Translations under genes and position numbers: made by a program
Shown: positions 45,835-57,445 of the stretch, piece by piece
Position numbering within the stretch: position 1 is the first letter of the stretch
Layout of the letters: each line of letters opens with the position of its first letter
The notes under the pieces: generated by a model
The model's input: only the letters and a program-made list of their open reading frames with translations
What the model was told of the DNA's origin: nothing
Database searches by the model: none
Assembly: GCF_963924675.1 (NCBI RefSeq)
Contig: NC_089223.1
Location: 5,158,881-5,222,880 of the forward strand
Origin: Phocoena phocoena
Taxonomy: Eukaryota > Chordata > Mammalia > Artiodactyla > Phocoenidae
Direction of reading: 5' to 3'
Length of the DNA: 64,000 nt

Positions 45835-46590
45835 TCATTTCATCATTCACTCCTCAAATATTACTGCGTCTCCTAAGCCCCAGGCATTATTCTAGATGTT
45901 GGAGAAAAGCGGTTAACAAAATATACACATATGTGTAAATTCTGTTAATAAAGTTATAAAAATTAATTGGTTTGGAATTATTATATGAAAGCAATCAAGA
46001 TTGAAAAATTAGTGATTACATCTCTGCAATGGACAAAAGGCAGACAATGGACAGAAACTTCAGTAAAGCATGGAGTATGTTAGATCCTAGTAAGTGCTGA
46101 AAAGTAAAATCAAATAGGGAAGAACTAGGAATAATTTGGGGGTGGAAAAAGGGGTGTAATTTTAGGTCAAAGATCCAGGAGAGTTTTCTGTGACAAGCCT
46201 GTTGTTTGACTACAGACCTAAAAGAAATGAAGGAGTGAGTCACGTGGGTACCTGAGGAGGAGGAGCCAGCAGAGCAGAACCAGTGCAAAGGCCCTGGGGC
46301 AGGGGCGTGTCTGCATGCGTGAAGACAGGTTAGTCAGTGCAGCCAGAGCAGACTGAACAACGGGGAGAGGGTGCTAGAGAAAAAGACACCAGGTCATGTG
46401 GAAAGTCAGAGGTTGGTTTGGGACTTCAGTTTTTTTCTCTGAGTGGGATGGAAACCCCTGTAGGTTCTGAGCAGAGTGGTTGGGTCTGACTTTCCCTTCT
46501 CAGGCACAGAGGGAAGCGGTAGCAGCAGAGAGCAGGGGTATGGTTTGAAGACCATTGCAATAACCCAGGCATCTGAAGTGTGGGCATTTC
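45835..46590 (-). repeat. L2 LINE relic
   Basis: In antisense order: TTCACTCCTCAAATATTACT, CCAGGCATTATTCTAGATGT, then GAACCAGTGCAAAGGCCCTG (46278), ATGGAAACCCCTGTAGGTTC and GACCATTGCAATAACCCAGG (46550). These are the well-known L2 3' landmarks at about their normal spacing. Confidence 0.68.
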
Positions 46591-47936
46591 TGAATCACCT
46601 CCAGAAGATCCCATCTAATACCGTAGACCGCCCCACTAAAAACCCCTCACCTAATGTCTTCTAGGTAACCAACAGACTAACACATCCTCCCCGTACCCTT
46701 GGAAACAGGGCTCACCTTTGTCGTCTTACGTTCAGCTACCTGGCAGATGGGATGCTCGCCAATGATCACTTATCTTCTTCATAAATCTTTTATGCTAAGT
46801 TTATTATTATTCATTTATTATGTAATCCAAACAAATACTATGTAAACATGTTAAATGTGTGTACAAAAAGAGAGTCACTGTTTATATGAAAACCAAGTGA
46901 AATTCTTTGGGAAAAAATGGATAAAATTAATCTGCTTTAAACATACTATTGAATTAGGGGAAGAAGTTGATTTTAAAAACTAGGGGAGGGAAAAAAAATC
47001 TAGAAAGTTGCTTTACTCAGATTGCTTTGTAAGTCTTTAAGCAGAGTGTCTACTTTTAAGTAAATCAAACTAAGTGCAAATATTGGTAAATATAGTTTAT
47101 GAGTAATTATTTTTTAATTAAAATAAAATATCTAAGCCTAACTCATTATCTTTAAATGATTCTCTGCTTTAAAGATATGTTTTCAATTATTCACCCTACA
47201 ATCTCTACTCCTGATACGTAGAGGTTTCTATTAGAGTATGTGTAATGTCAGGTAATTAAGTAAAACTATAAAAATTAAGTATTTGGAATTTTTATCTGAA
47301 AACAATCATAACAAAAAATTAAATAGTAATTGATTCATCTATAAAACATAGAAGCAAGTCTTTGCCATAGACTGTTATGTTACATTCAAATATGCCTTAG
47401 CTAACTGGAAATCAAACTTTAAGTCAGAATTTCTATGATTCAGTCTTTCCCCATAGAAATAGAAACTAATGAATATAAAAAATATGTAAAACAAAACCTA
47501 CCAAATAAAAAAAACAAGTAGCTTGTTCCTCACAAATGTCCATAGTGTTTTATGTCAGAATTGTGAATATTCAAATGATACATTTTAAAAACATGTGAAA
47601 ACTAAGAATTTTTAGAATATAGAAAGGGGTACTTCAGTGGCTAGTTTCAAAGGTTTTGTATTCAGTGTGTTTTATAGTATCACAGTACTTGGGGAACATT
47701 ATGACCTTCCACAGACAATCTTTCTAACTGAGGGGTAATTATGGAAATTGTACAATAAGTAATCCAAATATAACAAACATACTGTACTCCCATCCTTCTC
47801 ACTTTTCTGGTGAATAGATACACATCTTTGATTGAATCAAATCCACCCTTTAAGCTGGATGCTTCCCTAACTCTGCCACATTCAAGGCGCTAGTAACCTG
47901 GCTACACAGTATCCCTGCTGGGTTCAGTCTTCTCCT
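46591..47936. other. Unique AT-rich stretch, no gene recognised
   Basis: No repeat or frame of note. Confidence 0.5.
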
Positions 47937-47948
47937 CAGGACACTTTT

Positions 47949-48706
47949 TTTTTTTTAACATCTTCATTGGAGTATAATTGCTTTACATTGTTGTGTTAGT
48001 TTCTGCTGTATAACAAAGTGAATCAGCTATACGTGTATATATATATATCCCCATATCCCCTCCCTCTTGTGTCTCCCTCCCTCGCACTCTCCCTATCCCA
48101 CCCCTCTAGGTGGTCACAAAGCACCAAGCTGATCTCCCTGTGCTATATGGCTGCTTCCCACTAGCTGTTTTACATTTGGTAGTGTATATATGTCAATGCC
48201 ACTCTCACACTTTGCCCCAGCTTACCCTTCCCCCTTCCCTGTGTCCTCAAGTCCATTCTCTATGTCTGCATCTTTATTCCTGTCCTGCCCCTAGGTTCTT
48301 CAGAACCTTTTTTTTTTAGATTCCATATATATGTGTTAGCATATGGCATTTGTTTTTCTCTTTCTGACTTACTTCACTCTGTATGACAGATGCTACATCC
48401 ATCCACCTCATTACGAATAGCTCATTTTCATTTCTTTTTATGGCTGAGTAATATTCCATTGTATATATGTACCACATCTTCTTTATATGTACCACATATA
48501 AAGATATATGTACCACATTGATTCATCTGTCGATAGACACTTAAGTTGCTTCCATGTCCTGGCTATTGTAAATAGAGCTGCAATGAACATTTTGGTACAT
48601 GACTCTTTTTGAATTATGGTTTTCTCAGGGTATATGCCCAGGAGTGGGATTGCTGGGTCATATGGTAGTTCTATTTGTAGTTTTTTAAGGAACCTCCATA
48701 CTATGG
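47949..48706 (-). mobile_element. Young L1 3' end, 5'-truncated
   Basis: In antisense: T tail, CATCTTCATTGGAGTATAAT, C-rich 3'UTR, then the ORF2 C-terminus (frame 48316-48516 with MEYYSAIKRNENELF). Candidate TSD AGGACACTTTT at 47938 and AGGACAGTTTT at 48707, one mismatch. Around 48467-48515 the TATGTACCACAT segment is repeated three times, a small local expansion. Confidence 0.92.
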
Positions 48707-48718
48707 AGGACAGTTTTT

Positions 48719-49117
48719 ATATCCAAGAGAGTTATATGAAGTAGAGCGTAAAGAGTTGGCACAGTACACAGCAAATACTAAGCATTTCACCAATAATACC
48801 TACGGGGTAATTTTTTTTCCAGTTTTATTTATCTATTTATTTATTGCTGCTGTCTTGAATTTAAATTTTTTAGGGCAGACTGGCAGACTGGGAAGTCAGG
48901 CAGGAGCTGATATTACAGTCTTCGTATTCTCCAGGAAACCTCAGTATTGCTCTAAAGGCCTCCACTGATGGGATGAGCCTCACTGTTTAGGTTCATCTCC
49001 TTTACGTGAAGTCAGCTGACCATAAATGTGAACCGCAACTTCAACACACCTACACTAACGTTTGATTAAACAACTGAATACTATAGCCTACTGAAGTTAA
49101 CACACGAAACTAACGAT
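48719..49117. other. Unique spacer
   Basis: Nothing recognised. Confidence 0.45.
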
Positions 49118-49360
49118 CACGTGATGCTAAAGCAGCCACAGACAGTATGTAAACAAATGGATGTGTAGATGTTACTGGTGTTCCAATAAAACTGATTTTG
49201 TTTGAACTTCATACACTTTTCACATGTCACAAATTATAATTCTTTTGTTTCTTCCTGAAACACTTCAAAATATAAAAACCACGTTTAGCTCATGGATAAG
49301 CCATACAAAACCAGATGGTGGGCCATATTTGATCCAGTGGCTATAGTTGCTGACCCCCTG
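49118..49360. mobile_element. hAT-Charlie-type element, right part
   Basis: TAAAGCAGCCACAGACAGTA, GTAAACAAATGGATGTG, GTTCCAATAAAACTG and finally GGTGGGCCATATTTGATCCA to GTTGCTGACCCCCTG follow the order of a common mammalian hAT-Charlie family. Its right terminal repeat reads GGGGTCGGCAAAC in the consensus. The left end is missing. Confidence 0.65.
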
Positions 49361-49464
49361 CTCCAGGACTATGTGTTAGCTGTGTTAATGATCAATATTG
49401 TAATTTTAGTTTTAACCACATTGAGCAACATTAGGAAAGGTTTCGATAATATGTCCAAACTCAG

Positions 49465-49715
49465 CAGTGTAATGTACAAATTAGAGCATGGCCTTGGTGT
49501 CCAAAATAGACTGTGCTCTTGAACCAGGATTTGTTAGCTGAGAATTTTAAAGCAATAGTCTAACCTCTTTAAGCCTCAGTAAATGTTTTGTACATTTTCC
49601 CTATGAACTAAATGATATAAAAAAAAAGAAAAAAGTAAAACGGGGTCTATAGACAGAATTAGCACCAAGCACGTGACAGTTACTGTTATCATCACTGCTG
49701 GCAGTTTTTGGCCTT
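49465..49715 (+). repeat. MIR SINE relic
   Basis: TAGAGCATGGCCTTGGTGTC, then CTAACCTCTTTAAGCCTCAG, ATGAACTAAATGATATAA and a TAGCACCAAGCACGTGACAG end fit the MIR order. Confidence 0.5.
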
Positions 49716-51223
49716 ATTATGGCCAAAACACTGATTATGTAATTATCGGTGTCAGTAATTTAACGACCCTGACAATTCAAGAGAAACATTACTGAGAAAG
49801 AAAAGTAGAATTTCATACAGAAGACTTAACCGAGTATGTTCTTAAATTGGCACATAACTTTGTAACTGAACAAACAATATTTTCAAAGTATAAAAGACAA
49901 GACCTTTATTGGAAGTGTCTTCATGTTTTACATATATCCACTTGAATTCTCCAAAGTCTCTTAAAATCTAACAAAATCTTAAATACATATATTTTTTTGG
50001 CCCTTCCCGACCTTTACCTGTCCTCCAGCACTTCCTTGCTTCCACAGGTTTATAATCTTTAGATAGTAACTCCCCACCTCTTGTGCTCACCCCACGCAGT
50101 GGGCCAGCTCGTTCCTTGAAAATACCTGTGAGGGGAAAAGAAACTACCTTCCACTGGCAGTTCAAAATGAAGTCCCATGTGCACGTATTCGTAATAAATG
50201 CCTTCTCACATAACTAAATTTTTCTACACACTTAAAGAATCGTTTTCTTCATCCATAAATTTGACCATTTCAGCACTCACAACTTTAGGTAAATAGTGTC
50301 CTATATGATATTTGAATAAACTGTCATGGGCTTTTAACATCCATTTTTAGTCACTCTGTTATTCACTTGCATTTGTCTGTGTATGAGAGAGTCGTAATTT
50401 CCACATAACCCTCTTAACCTCCTGAGACACTGCACATTGAATTTCTCCTTCTGAAATGAATGACAGTTTGGTACTGACAGCGACACTCCATAATCTGTGT
50501 CTTCTACGATGGCCTTGCACTCCAGCAACTGCTATAGACCTCAGCACCTTCTCTGTGCCTCGTATCATCTTCCTTCCCATCACACTTGTACCTAAGATAA
50601 GATTTACCCCAGGCTTGAAAAAAGTTAACCATGATTCATTAAACACAGACCTGCTGCTACCAAACCCTGAGTCAAGCTCAACTGAGTTGCCACCTGCGAG
50701 GATGAACTCAGCTGTCACTCAGCAACCACAGAGTAAAGCACGTGCACTTGTCACCTTTTACAGGGTCTTATCCGAAATTACTGTTTGTCTTCTCTTTCTG
50801 GGGCATCTAATACATATGCCATGCTTCTATCAACCCACAGTCTCACGGGACTGTTACCAGCCCTTGTCTTCAAGTTCTTCCGGGGTCATTTAAAGCACAT
50901 TTTATGTTACGCTACAAGCGTCAGTCCACCCCAAACAAATACTCTAAAGGTGATGGCAATCATGTCAGATTTAACTGCTCCAGGGGAGGGGGGTGAATGT
51001 TTAAGCCCTCTTTTACCTACCAGTATTATTCTATTTACTCGAGTTTGGATAATTGTCATCTCCACCTATCACCTCGCTATCTTTATATTTAAGAGATTAA
51101 CCAGACTTCCCCAAAGTGCATTTCATATACATCGTATAGTCTATACATGCCCCCCACTTGGGGCAAATATTCACACGCTGTTCTAAAATGATGGAATATT
51201 AGGAGACAGTGATTCCTTTTTTG
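49716..51223. other. Unique stretch with chance frames of up to 145 codons
   Basis: The frames at 50456-50893 (145 codons) and 50785-51186 (133 codons) overlap out of frame, start without distinctive context and show no domain. No gene is called. Confidence 0.45.
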
Positions 51224-51358
51224 CAGTTGACCTTGAACAAACTGGGTTTGGATGGTGCAAGTGCACTTACACGTGGATATTTTCAATAGTAAATACTAGA
51301 GTACTACATGGCCCGAAGTATACTTGGATTAACGCTCGCATTGTTCAAGGGTCAACTG
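51224..51358. mobile_element. Tigger-type (TcMar) internally deleted DNA transposon
   Basis: It begins CAGTTGACCTTGAACAAACT and ends TTGTTCAAGGGTCAACTG, so the ends are inverted repeats of about 20 bp. The expected TA target duplication appears decayed to TG on the left and CA on the right. Only about 135 bp remain, with no transposase. Confidence 0.85.
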
Positions 51359-51697
51359 CACATATAAATTATTGGGTACTGAATAAATCAAGTGTAATTG
51401 AAGAAAAATATAGTTACCTTCACTTCCATTATTTGTTTTTATTGGCAAAATAAAATGTATTTTACTGTGGACACAAATATAATATTAGCATTTTTACTGT
51501 TCTATCATTTTTCTATATGTTTTTCTAGCAATTTCCTTAGATTCTCCCCTCAGCCACTCTTTCTTTACTCCTTACAGTCTTTTCATTTTGTCTTAATTTT
51601 AATCTGGAATTTTCCGCAGATTTTTAAAAACTCTAAATATTTTGCTTTTCTATTTACCCGATATATTCCTTGCAACCTACAATTTCACATTGATTTA
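51359..51697. other. Unique AT-rich spacer
   Basis: The 111-codon plus-strand frame at 51398-51733 is low-complexity F/S-rich translation of AT-rich DNA. Confidence 0.5.
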
Positions 51698-51707
51698 AAA
51701 TCTTATA

Positions 51708-51922
51708 GTGTGTATACACATTACTATATATAAAATAAATAACTAATAAGCTCCTACTGTATAGCGCAGGGAACTCTACTGTATACTCTGTAATGACCTA
51801 TATGGGAAAAGAATCTAAAAAAGAATGGATACATGCATATGTATAACTGATTCACTTTGCTGTACACCTGGAATGAACACGACATTGCAAACCAACTGTA
51901 CTTCAATAAAAAAATTTTTTTT
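51708..51922 (+). mobile_element. L1 3' end, strongly 5'-truncated
   Basis: Only 3'UTR of the older lineage: GCTCCTACTGTATAGCGCAG, CACTTTGCTGTACACCTGGA, ACTTCAATAAAAAAA. TSD AAATCTTATA at 51698-51707 and 51923-51932, perfect over 10 bp. Confidence 0.9.
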
Positions 51923-51932
51923 AAATCTTATA

Positions 51933-53021
51933 ATAATGAAAACTGTGTTATAAACATTATGAAATGTGTTACACACAGAGACACATGTATTTGATTAACC
52001 AAAGAATTATTACCCTCTCTAGCCTAAAAATATATTGTAACGATCCATTTAATCTAGAAAATAAAACATTTTGGAAACAGACTTCTCCATGATACCAAAG
52101 CAAGGATTATTTTTATCAATTTATTTGGACTCATATTATTAAATCAATGCTGACTTTTCAAAAGCAGAGTTGTCAAATTACCCTGATTTAAAGTGCGAAT
52201 GACACTTAAATGCAGAATCAAAGTTGAGAAACTCCCATAATTTGTGTGCTGCAGAGAGCCCTCATAATTCAGTTTGGAAATATACGGTAGTGACTGTATG
52301 AAATGAATTGTCAAAAGGCAATCCGGGATTCTGGGGAAAATCCATTTAGCTCACATAATATATGAGTTTCATTATTGCCAGGTCTCCCCACCAAGTCAGA
52401 AAGCAAAGCAAAGCAAATCCATTTGTTTGTGTGTATGCTCCTTCTTAAAATACTAAATATCATAAACACTTTATAAACATTAATATTTCAATAGAATAAA
52501 AGACATTAACTTACATAAACAATTTTCAAATGTTTTGTATTGACTTTGCATATCCCTTGATATACTAACTAAAATGGTGATTATTAAAAGAAGAATCACC
52601 GAGAAGTTCTACCTGCCAACGTTCTTAAGAGTTAAGAAATGTTATGGATGTAATCGTAGGCTTCTCATTAATTCAGAATATTACCCTCTGAATATTTTTC
52701 CTAATATCAGAATTTTTTTTATACTAAACAAATTCTATTCATGGGCTTTATCTCCAATCATTCTTTAAATGTAAAATATCAAGGTGATTTATTCTTGAAG
52801 AGAGGAGACGAGCCTATTACATGTATTAGCTCACCGTTTTCTTTAAAGGTAGAGGACTCCCTGATTAGATACTTAAATAGTACAAAAAAATTGAAAATAA
52901 TCACTGAAAGGTATTGATTGAAAATTGCAAACAATTATAGAAAACCAGTGTTTTACTTAGGGGGTTCTCCTATCCCAGGCTTTATGTTTGCAATGAATAA
53001 AAGCCCATGCAAATTAGCATA
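51933..53021. other. Unique AT-rich stretch, no gene recognised
   Basis: Nothing to name. Confidence 0.5.
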
Positions 53022-53038
53022 AAAAATAAATGTAAGCA

Positions 53039-54032
53039 GATTTTCTGATGATGGCCATTCTGACCAGTGTGAAGTGATACCTCCATGTAGTTTTGATTTG
53101 CATTTCTCTAATGATTAGTGATGTTGAGCATTCTTTCATGTGTTTGTTGGCAATCTGTATATCTTCTTTGGAGAAATGTCTATTGAGGTCTTCCGCCCAT
53201 TTTTGGATTGGGTTGTTTGTTTTTTTTGTTATTGAGCTGCATGAGCTGCTTGTAAATCTTAGAGATTAATCCTTTTTCAGCTGCTTCATTTGCAAATATT
53301 TTCTCCCATTCTGAGGGTTGTCTTTTGGTCTTGTTTATGGTTTCCTTTGCTGTGCAAAAGCTTTTAAGTTTCATTAGGTCCCATTTGTTTATTTTTGTTT
53401 TTATTTCCATTTCTCTAGGAGGTGGGTCAAAAAGGATCTTGCCAGGACATGGAAGCAACCTAAGTGTACATCATCGGATGAATGGATAAAGACGATGTGG
53501 CACATATATACAATGGAATATTACTCAGCCATAAAAAGAAACAAAATTGAAATATTTATAGTGAGGTGGATGGACCTAGAGTCTGTCATACAGAGTGAAG
53601 TAAGTCAGAAAGAGAAAAACAAATACCATACGCTAACACATATATATGGAATCTAAGAAAAAAAAAAAAGGTCATGAAGAACCTAGGGGTAAGACGGGAA
53701 TAAAGACACAGACCTACTAGAGAATGGACTTGAGGATATGGGGAGGGGGAAGGGTAAGCTGTGACAAAGTGAGAGAGTGGCATGGAAACATATACACTAC
53801 CAAACGTAAAATAGATAGCTAGTGGGAAGCAGCCGCATAGCACAGGGAGATCAGCTCGGTGCTTTGTGACCACCTAGAGGGGTGGGATAGGGAGGGTGGG
53901 AGGGAGGGAGACGCAAGAGGGAAGAGATATGGGAACATATGTATATGTATAACTGATTCACTTTGTTACAAAGCAGAAACTAACACACCATTGTAAAGCA
54001 GTTATACTCCAATAAAGATGTTAAAAATAAAT
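53039..54032 (+). mobile_element. Young L1 with inverted 5' part and perfect 17-bp TSD
   Basis: 53039-53444 is ORF2 in antisense (GATGATGGCCATTCTGACCA to GTGGGTCAAAAAGGATCTTG). From 53445 it is ORF2 end and 3'UTR in sense (GACATGGAAGCAACCTAAGT to CTCCAATAAAGATGTTAAAA). The 17-bp duplication AAAAATAAATGTAAGCA at 53022-53038 and 54033-54049 is perfect, so both parts came in with one insertion. The 92-codon minus-strand frame 53180-53458 carries ORF2 text ([20 protein letters not shown] region). Confidence 0.95.
53180..53458 (-). pseudogene. L1 ORF2 internal fragment
   Basis: The 92-codon frame contains [20 protein letters not shown] and [20 protein letters not shown], the standard L1 ORF2 region between reverse transcriptase and C-terminus. 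It is the inverted 5' part of the L1 at 53039-54032, cut on both sides. Confidence 0.9.
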
Positions 54033-54059
54033 AAAAATAAATGTAAGCATGTAACACAT

Positions 54060-54624
54060 AACAGGTGCGTGCAGTGCCCCCTCCTGGCCCCCTTGCTCCA
54101 CCAGGTCTCAGCACAGCTGCCGTGAGCTGTTCCAGGAACGGTGCCAGCCTCCCAGCTCTGCGTCACAAAGTGTCTACTCCCCACAGTGAGGGCAAGCCAC
54201 CCAGCCTACACAGCAGAACCCAGAGTGCAGGCGATAGGTGCCCCCAGGACAAAGCCCACTGAGGGACACAGGACTTGGTGTGTCATTGCCTTATCTTCCT
54301 GGTCTTTGGTGAAAAGCTCTGAAGTATGTATGGGCTCCTCAGAAGGCCCCTGAAGGAAGTAAATGCCATTTGCCACAGTGGGATCCAGCTTACAATCCTC
54401 CCTTAACAGCTTTTCCCTTCTTTGTCTCATTCTCCCCTTTAATTCCACTTCCTGGAATCACTCCCCAAATAAGCTACCTGTGTCGAAGGCCATGTTTCAG
54501 GCTTTGCTTTCAGTGAAATCTGAGGATTCAGGACGCAGAACTCACTCCCAAATTTCAGCAGGCTCTCATGGGGTTTGAATGGACACCAAGAATGTAGTAA
54601 TCTCTCAAAAGGGTTCTCTCTTAT
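54060..54624. other. Unassigned GC-richer stretch
   Basis: The stretch GGAATCACTCCCCAAATAAG (54454) with a following AGGCTTTGCTTTCAGTGAAA resembles the end of an old LTR (CACCTCCCAAATAAAC type), but this is weak. Overlapping frames on both strands (60-81 codons) suggest no real coding. Confidence 0.35.
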
Positions 54625-55060
54625 ATCCACTGGGGAAAAAAAGCACAAGTTAAAAGTTGAGAATTATGTTTTATTCAGCAGACATGCTGAGGATTCAAGC
54701 CCACGACACATCCTCTCAGATGCTCTGAGGGATGGCTCGGAAGAGGTCGGAGTAGCCAGGATATGTAGGGGTTTTTGCAACAAAAACCAGGTGGTGGGAA
54801 CATCAAAAGCTTACAGTTAATTAAAGAAAACCAGACGTCCCAAGTTAATGTGTTTAGCTCTTTTCTATATATGGGAAGATGCAAGAGTCTGGGCTCACTG
54901 AAATCACTCCTTTGAGATGCACCTCAGCTCTCTGGGGCCCGTATCCTGTGCTTTCCCATCCTGAGTCCCCTCAGGGGGCACTGTTGGGGGCAGCTGAGTG
55001 GTTGATGGCTTGATGGCCCAGCATCCTCTGTTTACTGATATGGCAGGAAACATTCTTAGT
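54625..55060 (-). mobile_element. Cetartiodactyl LTR-like repeat
   Basis: AGTTAAAAGTTGAGAATTATG, TTTTATTCAGCAGACATGC, GCAACAAAAACCAGGTGGTG, GTTAATTAAAGAAAACCAGA and GGGAAGATGCAAGAGTCTGG are text I associate with a frequent repeat in even-toed ungulate genomes. In sense it has AATAAAACATAATTCTCAAC, a polyadenylation signal near its 3' end, which supports an LTR. Family name not certain. Confidence 0.6.
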
Positions 55061-55173
55061 CTACACTTATACCTCCTTTCCTTGAGGGTCTCTCTCTCTC
55101 TTCTCTGTCTTTCTTTTTTTCTCTCATTTGTTCCAAAGCTGAGCAGTTTAATTCTCTTTTTGGCTTATCTTCT

Positions 55174-55376
55174 TTTTTTTTTTTGTGGTATGCGGCCCTC
55201 TCACCGCTGTGGCCTCGCCCGTTGCGGAGCACAGGCTCCGGACGCGCAGGCTCAGCGGCCATGGCTCACGGGCCCAGCCGCTCCGCGGCACGTGGGATCT
55301 TCCCGGACCGGGGCTCGAACCCGTGTCCCCTGCATCGGCAGGCGGACTCTCAACCACTGCGCCACCAGGGAAGCCC
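55174..55376 (-). mobile_element. CHR-type tRNA-derived SINE
   Basis: Full-length copy, close to consensus, with a T tail. Perfect 14-bp TSD TTGGCTTATCTTCT at 55160-55173 and 55377-55390. The 141-codon frame at 54998-55423 is a SINE translation. Confidence 0.96.
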
Positions 55377-55710
55377 TTGGCTTATCTTCTGTAAATCCAT
55401 ACAATCAAGGTTTCTTCGTCTAGCCCAAGCAGCTTATAAACATGTTGTTTATAAACATGTTGTCATAAACAAAGACAATTTTGTCCATGAGAAGAATTTT
55501 GGTTAACTTTTAATTTTTTTAATATGTTCATAAATAAGTAGAATTCTTAGGGTAGAAATTGTTTATATTTTTCAGACATGTCTTTATTCCCTTCCTATTC
55601 TTATGATAATTCCAGGAAATAAATGTCATATTTTTAAAATTATTTACGTGTGGTTTGACTAAGTTCAGTGAGCTATTATTCATCATGTATTAAAGAAAAG
55701 GAACTTTAAG

Positions 55711-56159
55711 GATTAAGGATTAATATTACTCAGCCATAAAAGAGAATGAAATAATGCCATTTGTAACAACATGGATGGACCTAGAGATTGTCACAGTGAG
55801 TGCAGTAAGTCAGAGAAAGACAAATACCGTATAATATCTTATACGTGGAATCTAAAAAAATGATACAAATGAACTTATGTACAAAACAGAAACAGACTCA
55901 CAGATGTAGAAAACAAACTTACGGTTACCAAAGGGAAAGGGGGAAGCGATAAATTAGGAGTTTGGGATTAAGACACACACACTACTATATATGAAATAGA
56001 TAAACAACAAGGACCTACTGTACAGCACAGGGAACTATACTCAATATCTTGTAATAACTTATAACAAAAAAGAATCTGAAAAAGAATATAAATAGAGCCG
56101 AATAATTTGGTGTACACTTGAAATAACACAACACTGTAAATTAACTATACTTCAATAAA
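55711..56159 (+). mobile_element. L1 3' end, 5'-truncated (older 3'UTR type)
   Basis: ORF2 C-terminus (ATATTACTCAGCCATAAAAG), then GAAAACAAACTTACGGTTACC, GACCTACTGTACAGCACAGG and ACTTCAATAAAG. Candidate TSD GAACTTT at 55701-55707 and 56160-56166. Confidence 0.9.
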
Positions 56160-56210
56160 GAACTTTCAACTTCAGAAACACTTTTCAAATAATAGGAGAT
56201 ATATTTAGTT

Positions 56211-56213
<3 letters not shown>

Positions 56214-56254
<41 letters not shown>
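56214..56254. repeat. (TA)n microsatellite
   Basis: About 20 uninterrupted TA units. Confidence 0.97.
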
Positions 56255-56255
<1 letters not shown>

Positions 56256-56980
56256 GAATGTTTGTCATGTTGGAGCACAGTAAGCTGATTTATTTTTCCC
56301 TATGGCATTAAATAAAATTTATTTTCCTATGTTTGTACTCTAGAAAAATAGCACCAACAGTTCTTCATTTTTCTTCCCCTAAATACTGCGCATCATTTTT
56401 GACAGCATTCTTTCTGCACAAGTCAGTAAGGTGTTAACAAATTTTTACCTTGGACATTTTTATATACTTAGACTTTTGAATTTTTAACTAGGGGCCATCA
56501 ACTTTAAGGAAAGATTATTTTAAATTGTTTATTAACTATCAATCATAGCCCCATCCTCCAAAGATCCAATATGGAAAGCCCTCCAGGCATTTAAGGGCCA
56601 ACAGCCCTGATATGGGGTTTAATTCAGCTGCCAACCATAGGCCACACCAACAGAATGATTCAGTGTGGCATCTTCCATCTGACTACTGGCCCCGGGACCC
56701 AGAGTCTAACGTTTACTATCACCACCCGTGCAATGCGTCCTCATACTCTTCGTTTAGTACACAAAAATCCCTGATTGTCAGGGCTTTGATGCCTTCCACG
56801 CCATGCTTAGAGACCTAGACTTTGGCCAAATCGCTCTCCCTGCTAAGAGGCTTCAACGAGCTCTCTAATTCCAGCTCACTGCTGCCACCTTCTGGTCTTG
56901 AATATTAATTTTGATTTCCCCCAACCCACCCATCCCATCTGGGCTTTAGCCCTTAAAATTAGTTTTGTAAAACTCAGATG
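56255..56980. other. Unique stretch
   Basis: No gene or repeat recognised. Confidence 0.45.
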
Positions 56981-56982
56981 GA

Positions 56983-57240
56983 GGGCTTCCCTGGTGGCGC
57001 AGTGGTTAAGAATCCTTCTGACAATGCAGGGGACACGAATTCGAGCTCTGGTTCAGGAAGATCCCACATGTCGCAGAGCAACTAAGCCTGTGCGCCACAA
57101 CTACCGAGCCTGTGCTCTACAGCCCGCGAGCCACAACTGCTGAACCCCGTAAACAAGAGTTGACCTGCTCACCGCAACTAGAGAAAGCCTGCACGCAGCA
57201 AGAAAGACCCAACGCGGCCAAAAATAAATAAAAATTAAAT
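56983..57240 (+). mobile_element. CHR-type SINE, longer subfamily, complete
   Basis: The head GAGGGCTTCCCTGGTGGCGC has an A box, and GAATTCGAGCTCTGG is a worn B box. The body is of the longer subfamily: CAACTAAGCCTGTGCGCCAC, GCACGCAGCAAGAAAGACCC, CAACGCGGCCAAAAATAAAT. The tail is A-rich. At about 258 bp it is longer than the other CHR copies, and more diverged. No clear TSD. Confidence 0.9.
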
Positions 57241-57274
57241 TAAGTAAATTATACTGACCTTAAAATGAAAAATC

Positions 57275-57445
57275 GGCTCTGTGCTTTGTGACGGCCTGGA
57301 GGGGTGGGATAGGGAGCGTGGGAGGGAGGGAGACGCAAGAGGGAAGAGATATGGGAACATATGTATATGTGTAACTGATTCCCTTTGTTATAAAGCAGAA
57401 ACTAACACACCACTGTAAAGCAATTATACCCCAATAAAGATGTTA
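57275..57445 (+). mobile_element. Young L1 3'UTR stub
   Basis: Only the last 170 bp of the young lineage: TCTGTGCTTTGTGACGGCCT, GGGATAGGGAGCGTGGGAGG, ACCCCAATAAAGATGTTAAA. No convincing TSD. It lies 35 bp after the SINE. Confidence 0.9.

Noticed and set aside
45397..45876. 159-codon frame, the longest in the window
   Set aside because: Its first third is the hAT element and the rest is unique AT-rich DNA. The element is non-autonomous and the frame is not transposase.
50456..50893. 145-codon plus-strand frame
   Set aside because: Overlapped by other frames on both strands; no recognisable family.
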